A DNA stretch of 19,730 nucleotides from Succinivibrionaceae bacterium UBA3769 (GTDB lineage: Bacteria > Pseudomonadota > Gammaproteobacteria > Enterobacterales > Succinivibrionaceae). The stretch is taken from positions 13,124-32,853 of the forward strand of contig DFFT01000071.1 in NCBI GenBank assembly GCA_002372325.1, read 5' to 3'. Both the position numbers and the translations under genes were made by a program. Under the pieces are notes generated by a model. The model had not been told where the DNA came from and ran no database searches. It saw only the letters and a list, made by a program, of their open reading frames with translations. Shown here one piece after another: positions 7,870 through 15,019 of the stretch. The stretch's first letter is position 1; the number at the start of each line of letters is the position of its first letter.

Positions 7870-8634
7870 ATGAAAATCACCGCTAAGTCTTTATTCTGGA
7901 ATATGGTTCTGGCCCTGGGGGTTACCGGCTTAACCCTGTCTCCGGGCGCTATGGCGGGAACGGGGGAGGAATGCGTTAAAATCAGAACCATCTCCCTTAC
8001 CGGCGGCGCCGTGCTTAAAATGATGCCGGATCAGGCTCTGATGTCTGCCCAGATTAACCTTCTGGACAAGACCGCCAAAAAGGCCCGGGATCGCGCGGAT
8101 GAAGTGGTGAACGCTCTCTTCAAAAACCTGGCCGCCGTGGGACTGACCGACAAGGATGTCCGGGCTGACAGCATTTATCTTTACGAGGAATATGTCTGGG
8201 AAAAGGATAAAAGAGTTTCCAAGGGATTCCGGGCCAGCCGTTCCGTCACCATTACCGTTAACGATCTCACCAGGCTTTCCGAGACCATGGATCTCATTAT
8301 GAAGAGCGGCTTTAACAATGTTTCCGGCATTCATTACCGGGTGCGGGATTCCAAGGCAGTCAAGGCCAAGGTGCGGGAAGAGGCGGTCAAGGATGCCCTG
8401 ACCAAGGCGGAGAGCATCGTCGGCGGTCTTAACGCCAGGCTCGGCAAGGTGCTGACCATTAGCTACGGCACGGTGGACTATGATAACCCCCAGACCTTCC
8501 GCGCCGCCAAGTCCGCCCGCATGGAAATGGCCGGAGCCGCCGCCAACGGCCCGGGCTTTGACAGCGGGGATCGTTACCAGGCCGAGGAGATTTCGTTTGC
8601 CGACCGGGTGGACATTACCTGGGAGCTGGAGTAA
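7870..8634 (+). CDS. Secreted SIMPL-domain (DUF541, YggE-like) protein
   Basis: 254 aa with an N-terminal signal peptide ending near 'SPGAMA' (residues 1-29), so it should be periplasmic. The rest fits the SIMPL/DUF541 family: an opening strand 'RTISLTGGAVLKMMPDQALMSAQI'-like segment, 'ARDRADEVVNALFKNLAAVG', 'DVRADSIYLYEEY', 'GFRASRSVTITVNDLTRLSE', 'VSGIHYRVRDS' and a helix 'VKAKVREEAVKDALTKAE'. E. coli YggE belongs here and has been linked to oxidative-stress tolerance; the biochemical role of the family is not settled. The ATG at 7870 follows AAGGAG by eight bases. The gene ends 18 bp before a strong terminator, so it is probably a single-gene transcript with no functional tie to traH visible. 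Confidence 0.88.
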   Translation: MKITAKSLFWNMVLALGVTGLTLSPGAMAGTGEECVKIRTISLTGGAVLKMMPDQALMSAQINLLDKTAKKARDRADEVVNALFKNLAAVGLTDKDVRADSIYLYEEYVWEKDKRVSKGFRASRSVTITVNDLTRLSETMDLIMKSGFNNVSGIHYRVRDSKAVKAKVREEAVKDALTKAESIVGGLNARLGKVLTISYGTVDYDNPQTFRAAKSARMEMAGAAANGPGFDSGDRYQAEEISFADRVDITWELE

Positions 8635-8651
8635 GGGATTCCTCCGGAACG

Positions 8652-8680
8652 GGACGGCCGCTTCAATGCCGTCCTTTTCC
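8652..8680 (+). terminator. Rho-independent terminator after the SIMPL gene
   Basis: GGACGGC (8652-8658) and GCCGTCC (8668-8674) form a perfect 7-bp GC-rich stem with a 9-base loop. TTTT follows directly. It starts 18 bases after the stop codon, as expected for an intrinsic terminator. Confidence 0.8.
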
Positions 8681-8854
8681 CGGCAGCGCCGCACCTTTTC
8701 AGGAATGCTTTCCCTGCCTTTTTTCTTTCCCCGCTTTTTTCCCTGCGTAGCGCTGATGCAATTATCCGGAAAAGCGGGCAGGCGCGGTTTCCGGATTTTC
8801 ATCTGAGACTGAGGATCTCATAAACGCTGTTACAGTCAGGAGATTGTCAGTGTC

Positions 8855-8916
8855 CCGGTATCCCGCCCCTGAGAATACCGGAAACACGTCCGGGGAAAAA
8901 GCAGGGAATCCCCGGA
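8855..8916 (+). promoter_or_regulatory. Two tandem hairpins upstream of the membrane-protein gene
   Basis: CCGGTAT (8855-8861) pairs with ATACCGG (8875-8881), and TCCGGGG (8889-8895) pairs with CCCCGGA (8910-8916). Both stems are perfect 7-mers with loops of 13-14 bases, 8 bases apart, ending 45 bases before the next start codon. They could form a structured leader, or DNA sites for a dimeric regulator. No convincing promoter was found between the upstream terminator and these hairpins. Confidence 0.35.
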
Positions 8917-8961
8917 TGTTTCAGAAATCAGCGCCCCGAAATATCAGCATTTGAGAGTGCC

Positions 8962-9507
8962 ATGCAGCAAAAAAAAGCGACTTATCAAAAACCTCGTTAT
9001 AGCGGATCGGATCTTAATAATCCCGGTAACCCCGGGGAGCTCTCAGAGCTTGAGAGGGATGGCGGCAAACTGGGCTCTCAGCTGATAATGCTTGTCGTAT
9101 GGGGCGGCTTTGCGGCTCTGCTGGCGTTTTTTTTCTTCTTTATCACCAATACGGAAGCCGGGCAGGAACTGGAGATCAGGAGATTTGCCCGGGCCGCTCT
9201 CCGCAGCAGCTTCAGGAACCTCAGTCTTGAAAGCATCAATCAAATCAGGTGCCAGCGCCATACTGTCCCTGTTCCGATATACGGCGGGGAAGAATTTCGT
9301 GATGACTGCGAAGCTATAGCGCGGTATTCCAACGGCACGGAATCCCGGATCTGCATCACCAAAACCGGGACTATCGGCACCAATCCCGAACGCGAAGACA
9401 AAACCAAGATTGACAGCATGAGGATCACGGTTAATCTGTGCGGTCTGGATCCCAAAGCCGAGGCCTCCAGGCAGATCTATGCGGAACATCCCAGGCCCCG
9501 GCGGTAA
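8962..9507 (+). CDS. Unknown single-pass inner-membrane protein, 181 aa
   Basis: Not recognised as a family. A polar, Pro/Asn-rich N-terminus of about 40 residues (MQQKKATYQKPRYSG..) precedes one hydrophobic segment at 41-61 ('LIMLVVWGGFAALLAFFFFF'). A soluble C-terminal part of about 120 residues follows with four cysteines (97, 116, 131, 160). Under the positive-inside rule the short N-terminus would be cytoplasmic and the Cys-bearing domain periplasmic, where two disulfides could form; this is inference. Expression of the frame is supported by the membrane segment and balanced composition. The Shine-Dalgarno is weak (GAGAG, about eight bases upstream). It stands alone between a terminator on its left and a convergent ATPase gene on its right. 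Confidence 0.65.
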   Translation: MQQKKATYQKPRYSGSDLNNPGNPGELSELERDGGKLGSQLIMLVVWGGFAALLAFFFFFITNTEAGQELEIRRFARAALRSSFRNLSLESINQIRCQRHTVPVPIYGGEEFRDDCEAIARYSNGTESRICITKTGTIGTNPEREDKTKIDSMRITVNLCGLDPKAEASRQIYAEHPRPRR

Positions 9508-9866
9508 TCGTCTTTGCCGGAGGCAGATAAGGAGACCTGTCAGCCCGAAATGTCCCTTTTCTTCCGCTGTTTCATCTGGTGACCAGGGATTTCGTTACGT
9601 CCCGAGCTTTTTCGCGAGCCGTCATTTACACTGCATTCACACTTGTTCGTTCCGAAGAGGCTGCCATACGCTGCAATTTCTGACGTGCGAGGCAGTTTCC
9701 GGGGTAAAGGGGCGGAGTCCCTTTAATCATTGAACAGGAAGCGCCGGAGGCGACTTCCTTCTTAATTATTATTTCTCGGAACTTTGACATCTGTTCCTGC
9801 CAGTATTAGTTGAGCAGTTTATAGTGAGTCGCTGCTGCCTCAGAGCCAGATTTGAAAAGCGAAAAG
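9508..9866. other. Gene-free stretch between convergent genes
   Basis: The region lies between the ends of the membrane-protein gene and the ATPase gene. Besides the hairpin at 9737-9773 it holds a 6-bp stem AAAGGG/CCCTTT (9706-9724). No coding frame with a credible start and composition is seen on either strand. Confidence 0.5.
9737..9773 (+). terminator. Possible terminator after the membrane-protein gene
   Basis: GGAAGCGCC (9737-9745) pairs with GGCGACTTCC (9749-9758) apart from one bulged A, with loop GGA. TTCTTAATTATTATTT follows on the plus strand. The tail is T-rich but broken by As, and the hairpin lies 230 bp beyond the stop codon, so this is a moderate call. Confidence 0.4.
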
Positions 9867-11063
9867 TCATGACTCTGCGGTCAGCCAGTCAGCAATATCA
9901 ACAATCCTGATCCCCTCATACTGATACTCCTCGTGGCGCGTCCGGGCAAGGATCATTTTCGGATAAGCATCTCTTATGGATAAAAGCGGGGTATACTCCC
10001 TTTCAAAGGTTTCCGGATTGTCAATATATTCGGAAACCTGGATATAGAGTTTTTCGCTTTGTCTGACGGCCACAAAATCTATCTCCTTCTTGTACAAAAC
10101 ACCGGCATAGACCTCATAACCCCGCCTTAAGAGTTCAAGCGCCACCAGATTCTCCGATATCCTGCCGTAATCTGGATTTCTGCTGCCAAGTCTGGCATAT
10201 CTGAAAGCGGGATCTGCCAGATAGTACTTGTCATTAAAAGCTAAATATTTTTTTCCTCTGATATCGTACCTTCTGATGCGATAAAAACCATAGGCATTGC
10301 ACAGATAACCTATGTACGTACCTATGGTTTTATCATTTGTCTTAATTTTATTTGCCTGGAGGGTTTTAGCCATATTGCTGGCGGATACAATATTGGAGGT
10401 GTTATCCATCAGGTAATCGGTAATTTTTTCCAGAAGAGGCGCATTTCTGATCTTATATTTCTGAACAATATCCCGTAACACCAGCGTTTCAAAAACATTA
10501 TTGAGATAAGACATTCTGCTTTTTTCATCTGAATAAACATATGAACCGGACATCCCGCCGAATTTGCGATATTCCGTAAATGCTTCATATGCATCCGATA
10601 AATTATGGTATTCCATGAACTCTCTCAGAGAAAACGGAAAAACTTCAATGCTGAAAGTCCTGCCAGTGAATAATGTTGCTAAATCGCTGCTTAGAAGAAA
10701 AGCATTGGAACCGGTAACATAAATATCGTATTTTTCAGATGAATGTAGACTGTTCAGTGTTTTTTCAAATCCTTCGCAAAGCTGAACTTCGTCTATAAAA
10801 AGATAATTGTTCTTGCCGGCGAGGTAAGAGCTTTCAGCATAATCGTACAATTTACGGTAATGATTTAATTCTTCATATTTCAAATCGGTGAAATCAATAT
10901 AAATAACATTGGCGGCAGGATCCGTTGTTTTGATGTAATCAATAAACGATTCCATAAGTTTGGATTTTCCGCACCGTCTGATGCCGGTAATTACCTTAAT
11001 ATCTGGCACGCCCTGCACCCGCTTCAGCTGTTCCAGATATAACGGTCTTGCTATCAATTTCAT
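9867..11063 (-). CDS. AAA+ ATPase with DUF4143 domain
   Basis: 398 aa, the usual length for this family. The AAA_14 ATPase half shows Walker A GIRRCGKS (27-34), Walker B 'YLFIDEVQ' (Asp91, Glu92) and the sensor strand 'IYVTGSNAFLLSSDLATLFTGR' in shortened form 'YVTGSN' (116-120), followed by the usual 'PFSLREF'. The C-terminal DUF4143 half ends in a restriction-endonuclease-like region ('GYEVYAGVLYKKEIDFVAV' then 'LYIQVSEYI'), with the Glu/Asp and Gln of that fold. These proteins are common, often stand-alone and mobile, and their cellular role is unknown. The ATG at 11061-11063 has no strong ribosome binding site. A 7-bp inverted repeat lies 40-65 bases upstream. Composition is more AT-rich than topB or traH, pointing to a separate origin. 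Confidence 0.92.
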   Translation of the reverse strand: MKLIARPLYLEQLKRVQGVPDIKVITGIRRCGKSKLMESFIDYIKTTDPAANVIYIDFTDLKYEELNHYRKLYDYAESSYLAGKNNYLFIDEVQLCEGFEKTLNSLHSSEKYDIYVTGSNAFLLSSDLATLFTGRTFSIEVFPFSLREFMEYHNLSDAYEAFTEYRKFGGMSGSYVYSDEKSRMSYLNNVFETLVLRDIVQKYKIRNAPLLEKITDYLMDNTSNIVSASNMAKTLQANKIKTNDKTIGTYIGYLCNAYGFYRIRRYDIRGKKYLAFNDKYYLADPAFRYARLGSRNPDYGRISENLVALELLRRGYEVYAGVLYKKEIDFVAVRQSEKLYIQVSEYIDNPETFEREYTPLLSIRDAYPKMILARTRHEEYQYEGIRIVDIADWLTAES

Positions 11064-11103
11064 GCTGCAGTCCCAAAATTACTCGAAAAATTGTATGCCA
11101 TCC

Positions 11104-11127
11104 ATGATCCTCCATGCTTCGGATCAT
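11104..11127 (-). promoter_or_regulatory. Inverted repeat upstream of the ATPase gene
   Basis: ATGATCC (11104-11110) and GGATCAT (11121-11127) are perfect inverted arms with 10 bases between. They lie 40-65 bases before the ATPase start, close to a TACAAT (minus strand, 11091-11096) that could be a -10 box; no matching -35 was found. An operator or leader hairpin is possible. Confidence 0.35.
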
Positions 11128-11204
11128 AATTGTAAGACAGACAAGTCACTCATTTCTGACTTCCTGCTGAGAAAGAATGACTGTCGGATTGCCTCAGCAA
11201 ATTT

Positions 11205-11360
11205 CCTGTGTACATGGTAGTATTGTATTTCGAGAAAATCAAAAAAATTCATTTTTTCGAAACAGAAATGCCGTGTGCCGTATCAAAGAGGATTGCTGTC
11301 AGTGGAAGCCGGCGGGATTTACGCCCTGAAAACCCGTTCCTGCGTAACCGAAATTCGTAA
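11205..11360. repeat. Palindrome-bearing tandem repeat, copy A
   Basis: First of two diverged direct copies spaced 205 bp apart. The centre is an imperfect AT-rich inverted repeat at 11228-11262, starting TTTCGAGAAAATCAA and ending TTCATTTTTTCGAAA. The flanks 'CATGGTAG..GTA' before it and 'CAGAAATGCCG..CCGTATCA', 'GGAAGCCGGC' and 'CCCGTTCCTGCGTA' after it match copy B. The edges are estimates. Frames across the two copies are not kept in step (35 versus 34 bases in the palindrome), so a coding repeat is unlikely. Confidence 0.7.
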
Positions 11361-11409
11361 AGAGACATTCGGAATAAGAAAGACTGCCCGGAGATTTTCG
11401 GCATGCCTT

Positions 11410-11560
11410 GCAGTGTGCATGGCAGCAGCGTATTTCGAGAAAATGAAAAAATTCATTTTCTCGAAACAGAACTGCCGCACACCGTATCAGAGAAGACTTG
11501 CAGCCTGCTGAAGCCGACAGGAATCACCCCCAGAAGGCCCGTTCCTGCCTATCCGCAAAA
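11410..11560. repeat. Palindrome-bearing tandem repeat, copy B
   Basis: Second copy. Its palindrome (11433-11466) is perfect: a 15-base arm TTTCGAGAAAATGAA, an AAAA loop and the exact complementary arm TTCATTTTCTCGAAA. The right flank runs up to the 3' end of the broken prepilin gene. The ATPase lies on the other side of copy A, so the pair occupies the whole space between two unrelated minus-strand genes. The hairpin could act on either strand, but no T-run follows, so it is not a classical terminator. Confidence 0.75.
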
Positions 11561-11569
11561 GCCGGGGTC

Positions 11570-12070
11570 TCAGAAGCCGGAGGTGCTGGCTTTGATAATG
11601 AGCTCATCCCGATTATTGTTTCTCTTGTAGAGCAGAGAGCGCTTGTCCTGATAGAGATCCCGGTACTCCTGATCCAGCCTTAGGCTGGGATCCTTGATGA
11701 AGATATAGAGCTCGTAGTAGTCGCCGGAGGTTTTCGGGGCTACAAACCATTCATTGACCAGATCGGCATCCGTTTGCTTCATAATCTCGTGCGCATCCGC
11801 CAAATGGACGAATCTGGTGCGCACCACCTGCCCTTCCACGGTAAATTCCGCATTTTGATCCTTTTTCTTCCCCAGGATCACGGCCTTGGAATAGACCAGG
11901 GAATCGGCGGATTTCAGCACTCACTCAAGACCGTGAATGGCTGCGGCCCGGGCATCCCCCCGGAGGTTCATGAATTTCGGGGCGGCAGTGGCGGCAAGAA
12001 TCCCCAGAATGACAATGACAACCACAAGTTCAATAAGGGTGAAGCCGGAGGAGGGTGATGTCGTATTCAT
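11570..12070 (-). pseudogene. Type IV prepilin-like gene interrupted by an in-frame TGA
   Basis: The frame starts at ATG 12068-12070 with a classical class III prepilin leader: MNTTSPSSG, then the PilD cleavage site and 'FTLIELVVVIVILGILAATA', with the conserved Glu at +5. It continues 'APKFMNLRGDARAAAIHGLE', hits TGA at 11921-11923 (codon 50) and, in the same frame, resumes 'VLKSADSLVYSKAVILG' for a further 116 codons to the stop at 11570. Related pilins read 'GLxGAxxSANSxVYSKA' here, so the TGA stands where Gly (GGA) is expected: one G-to-T change. The downstream part keeps pilin-like spacing but is short for a full pilin (166 codons in all). A sequencing error, a recent null mutation or readthrough are all possible. 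No other pilus gene is in the window. Confidence 0.85.
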
Positions 12071-12444
12071 GGCAGTTAACCTCTCTTGCGAAGCTGGTTT
12101 TCAGATCCGGGCAGGCGGCTTCGGCATCTCTCGTGAAAAAGCGCCGGCGCAAAGTCTGTGGAAGACAGCCTGAGCACGAGTTCAGATTCAGATAAATAAG
12201 CCGCATTGTCATGCTATCACATCACAGAAAACTTTTCTGAGGGAGCGGCTGCAAATCCGGTGCCCGGGGACTTTTAAGAATCCGGAATCGGCAGAAGAAA
12301 ATGCCGGCAGGAAACCGGCATTCATTAAAGGATGGCAAACAGAGCCTGATACCTTGCCAGAAGGGCGGTTCCTGCTGCCGGAAAGCAGGGGAGACCGCGC
12401 TGAATGCCTCGGGGAGATATTTCCCGCGCCTGTTTCCGAAAGGA
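12071..12444. other. Intergenic region between prepilin and effector genes
   Basis: This holds the upstream region of the prepilin gene and the 3' region of the effector gene. A 15-base palindrome CAGAAAA-C-TTTTCTG (12225-12239) lies about 155 bases before the prepilin start and could be an operator. The prepilin ATG is preceded by AGAGG about ten bases upstream. No convincing promoter or further gene was found; the effector terminator is listed separately. Confidence 0.45.
12293..12322 (-). terminator. Rho-independent terminator of the chaperone-effector operon
   Basis: On the minus strand AATGCCGG and CCGGCATT (12315-12322 and 12300-12307 of the plus strand) form a perfect 8-bp stem with a 7-base loop, followed by TTTCTTCT. 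It lies about 120 bases beyond the effector stop codon. Confidence 0.75.
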
Positions 12445-14937
12445 TCAGGATTTTACGTACTTGCTGGCGCCCCCGTAGAACTTGAAGAGTTCCGCGCTGC
12501 CCAGATGATTGATAACACCTGGCATGTCGTTAACCTTGGAGCCCTTAAGACCGGTATTCATCTGATGCACCTCGAGATTTCCGGAATTCTTGACCAGCTG
12601 GTCAAAATTCTGAACGTCTTCGTCTGTGGCATAAGTCCGTCCGTCTAAAACGCGCATTACCGAGCTGGAGTTGGTCAGGTATTCGTTTGGCTTAAGAGCA
12701 TCATTATCAAGCTTGGTCAGTTTGACGGCCAGCTGCTTGGTGATGATATCCATATGACCGGTGCGATCCTTCCCGCTCTTGCAGTTATAGCAGCACACAT
12801 TGCCAATCATGTCATTGAGCAGGGCCAGCCGGGCCGGAAGCTCGAAGGCATCGATTTCCTTGTTGCGGAAATTGCCGTTCTGCATCAGGATGTTAATTTC
12901 ATGCGCCAGGACAAACACTTTTTTCTTGTCTGCCAGTGAAAGGGACGGATTTCTCAGGTATTTGCCCAGATCCGAATCAGCGCTGATGTTATCAAAGAAC
13001 TCCCTGTACTGCTGCTCAAATGGAGCAGTGGATTTCAGCCGATCCGGCTGGGAATTTTGTGTCATGAACCGGGGGCCGAACATCTTTGTGAAGCTCTCGT
13101 TGTTTTTGCCTATGCTGTTGGCGTTGTCCCAGACGAATTTTCCGAACACGCCGTGGGAATACTTGTTGCAGGGAGAGATGAAGGTACGGAGATTCACCTT
13201 AACCCAGACATCCTGATTATTTATGGTCAGCTTGACGGGGCCGGGCTGATCATTGGCGTCTTTGGTCAGGGATTCCAGAGCGTGCATCTGCTTAAGAGCC
13301 ATGTTTTTTTCGTCAAAACCGCCAATCTTGATAGGATTTACCAGATTAACTGAAGTAAGATTAATTTCCAGCGGGTGATCCTTGGTGGCAGTACTGAGTT
13401 TATCAGCCTTGAAGCGATCCATTACAATAGTGGTCAGGAGCTGCTTGGCCTTGTTTTCGGCATTACTCTGACGCGTGTCATTATTCTTTACCTTAATGGA
13501 ATCCAGAATGCCGTGCCGGTATCCGGAAAACAGCTTCTTGCCATTCTCGTCCGAGATCTCCGAGCGGAAGCAGTTGGTAAGATCGGGGGACTCCAGAGCC
13601 GTGCTGGGATTGCCATTAATTCCCTGACCGTACAGGGAGGGGTTCATCATCTTGGCAGGGGTAAGGCTGCAACGGAAATTCTTCTCGTCATTACCATTTA
13701 CATTCAGGGTCAGAATACGGGAAATTTCCTGCTTCCATGAATCCTTGGCCCCCATAATCTGAGCAAACTTGTTCATAACGCAGTTTTTGGTGGGAGCATA
13801 GCCCTGAATATGAAGCTTTCCGACGATATCCTTAATATCCTGGCCGGCATCCTTGCCCATATTTTTGAAGAGTTTCAGAAAACGCTTTGGAACGCTGTCT
13901 CCGTCCCTGAGATTATAGCCATCGAGACGGCTTTTGTGCTCATTATAGGTATTCTGCATATTCGTAAGCTTCGTCAGGGCTTGGTTGCATTTGGCAATAA
14001 AGGCCTGATCGTTGCTGGCATTCTTGGCTGCGGTAATCTTTGCCTGCGCCTCCGTAACGGTATCTGAAATTGCTCTTACCTTGGCATCGAAGCCGTCTTT
14101 AAAATTACCGTAAATATTTCCGTCATTGCTTTTGGCAATCTGGCAGTCCCGGATCTTGGCATTAAGTCCGTTTATAATGGTGTCAATTTTGGGCTTGATG
14201 ACATCGAGCGCGTCTTGCAGCTTTTTGGCATCACCCGGAGTTGCATCTTTGAAGTCATCGCCGATTTTATTCTGGACATTGAGAAGGAGAGTATCAAGAT
14301 TTTCCTTGCAAAGATTCAGCTTCGTCTTGGCATCGTTAAGAATCGTCTCCAGATTGGCAAAGGCCCGATCGCCTTTCATAACGGCGGAGGTGAAATCCTT
14401 GGGGATTCCATCTATGAGACTGCCAACCTTACCAATCTCATTACGAATTGCCATATTGGTATTGCAGAGGGACATGAATTCTTTACAAACCGAAGTAATG
14501 TCGGTATTACAGTAATAGGTATTTTTATGCCCCAGACGCTTAATTTGCGTAAGATCAAGTCTTTTGTTTGCATCTTCGTTCAGAGAAGCCTTATACTCGT
14601 TTACCGCAGCCTTGATATTTCTGAGGTTATCCAGGGTGAGACGTTTTTTGCCGGAAATATTCTTGGCGCTTACAAAACGGTTGAAAATCTCCAGTCCTTT
14701 CGCGCCGATTTCGCCCACAAGCGCGTTGCGAAGAACATTGACGCTGACCTGAGTTTTTTCGGTAAGGGTTTTGTTTATCGCTCTTCCAAAAATATGACCG
14801 CGGCTCTCCCGGCTTTCGGTTACACTGCCGCTGGCATCGAGCATTACCTTAGTTCCGCCGTCGGCGCCTATATTCTGATTGAGAATGCTGTCAAAGAAAT
14901 TTTGAGCATGTCCGTTTATGTGAGATACGTCAGTCAT
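12445..14937 (-). CDS. SopB/IpgD-like type III secretion effector, inositol-phosphate phosphatase
   Basis: 830 aa from the chosen start. SopB (Salmonella) and IpgD (Shigella) are injected into host cells, where they dephosphorylate phosphoinositides such as PI(4,5)P2. The decisive mark is the CX5R active site in 'CYNCKSGKDRTGHMDI' (catalytic Cys719, Arg725), the family signature. Other family-like pieces are 'SGYRHGILDSIKV' near 470-484, 'VKVNLRTFISPCN' near 580-592 before the active site, and 'VHQMNTGLKGSKV' with a 'GSAELFKFYGGASKYV' tail. SopB and IpgD are about 540-560 aa; the extra length is an N-terminal half (about 1-370) that is helical, with likely coiled coil near 190-340. An upstream in-frame ATG (14962-14964) exists, but the ATG at 14935-14937 has GGGAGGG just before it. 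The gene lies 82 bp after a type III chaperone gene. Phosphatase family call strong; delivery by a type III system inferred. Confidence 0.9.
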   Translation of the reverse strand: MTDVSHINGHAQNFFDSILNQNIGADGGTKVMLDASGSVTESRESRGHIFGRAINKTLTEKTQVSVNVLRNALVGEIGAKGLEIFNRFVSAKNISGKKRLTLDNLRNIKAAVNEYKASLNEDANKRLDLTQIKRLGHKNTYYCNTDITSVCKEFMSLCNTNMAIRNEIGKVGSLIDGIPKDFTSAVMKGDRAFANLETILNDAKTKLNLCKENLDTLLLNVQNKIGDDFKDATPGDAKKLQDALDVIKPKIDTIINGLNAKIRDCQIAKSNDGNIYGNFKDGFDAKVRAISDTVTEAQAKITAAKNASNDQAFIAKCNQALTKLTNMQNTYNEHKSRLDGYNLRDGDSVPKRFLKLFKNMGKDAGQDIKDIVGKLHIQGYAPTKNCVMNKFAQIMGAKDSWKQEISRILTLNVNGNDEKNFRCSLTPAKMMNPSLYGQGINGNPSTALESPDLTNCFRSEISDENGKKLFSGYRHGILDSIKVKNNDTRQSNAENKAKQLLTTIVMDRFKADKLSTATKDHPLEINLTSVNLVNPIKIGGFDEKNMALKQMHALESLTKDANDQPGPVKLTINNQDVWVKVNLRTFISPCNKYSHGVFGKFVWDNANSIGKNNESFTKMFGPRFMTQNSQPDRLKSTAPFEQQYREFFDNISADSDLGKYLRNPSLSLADKKKVFVLAHEINILMQNGNFRNKEIDAFELPARLALLNDMIGNVCCYNCKSGKDRTGHMDIITKQLAVKLTKLDNDALKPNEYLTNSSSVMRVLDGRTYATDEDVQNFDQLVKNSGNLEVHQMNTGLKGSKVNDMPGVINHLGSAELFKFYGGASKYVKS

Positions 14938-14976
14938 TTCAGCCCTCCCAGCTAAAAAGCTCATTTTAAAAATTCC

Positions 14977-15000
14977 CGCCGGCGCAAAAATCTGCCGGCG
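14977..15000 (-). promoter_or_regulatory. Hairpin between chaperone and effector genes
   Basis: CGCCGGC (14977-14983) and GCCGGCG (14994-15000) form a perfect 7-bp GC stem with a 10-base loop. In the minus-strand transcript GGAATTTTT follows about two bases later. Lying between stop and start codons, it could be a partial terminator or an RNA-processing/stability element that sets the ratio of chaperone to effector. Confidence 0.55.
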
Positions 15001-15019
15001 TTAATCAAATTGTTCCGGA

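Noticed and set aside
9820..9831. Minus-strand CGACTCACTATA, a 12-base match to the T7 phage promoter core
   Set aside because: The flanking bases of the T7 promoter (TAATA before, GGG after) are missing, and no phage polymerase context is seen; probably chance.
11275..11630. Two overlapping small plus-strand frames (78 and 75 codons)
   Set aside because: They cross the tandem palindromic repeats out of step between copies, so they are not conserved as protein.
11570..12070. General recoding of TGA as glycine
   Set aside because: The effector, SIMPL-region neighbours and ATPase use TGA or other stops normally at expected protein ends; a single mutation or error explains the prepilin better.
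14215..14955. Plus-strand frame of 246 codons opposite the effector
   Set aside because: Shadow frame; the minus strand carries the conserved phosphatase signature and the operon signals.
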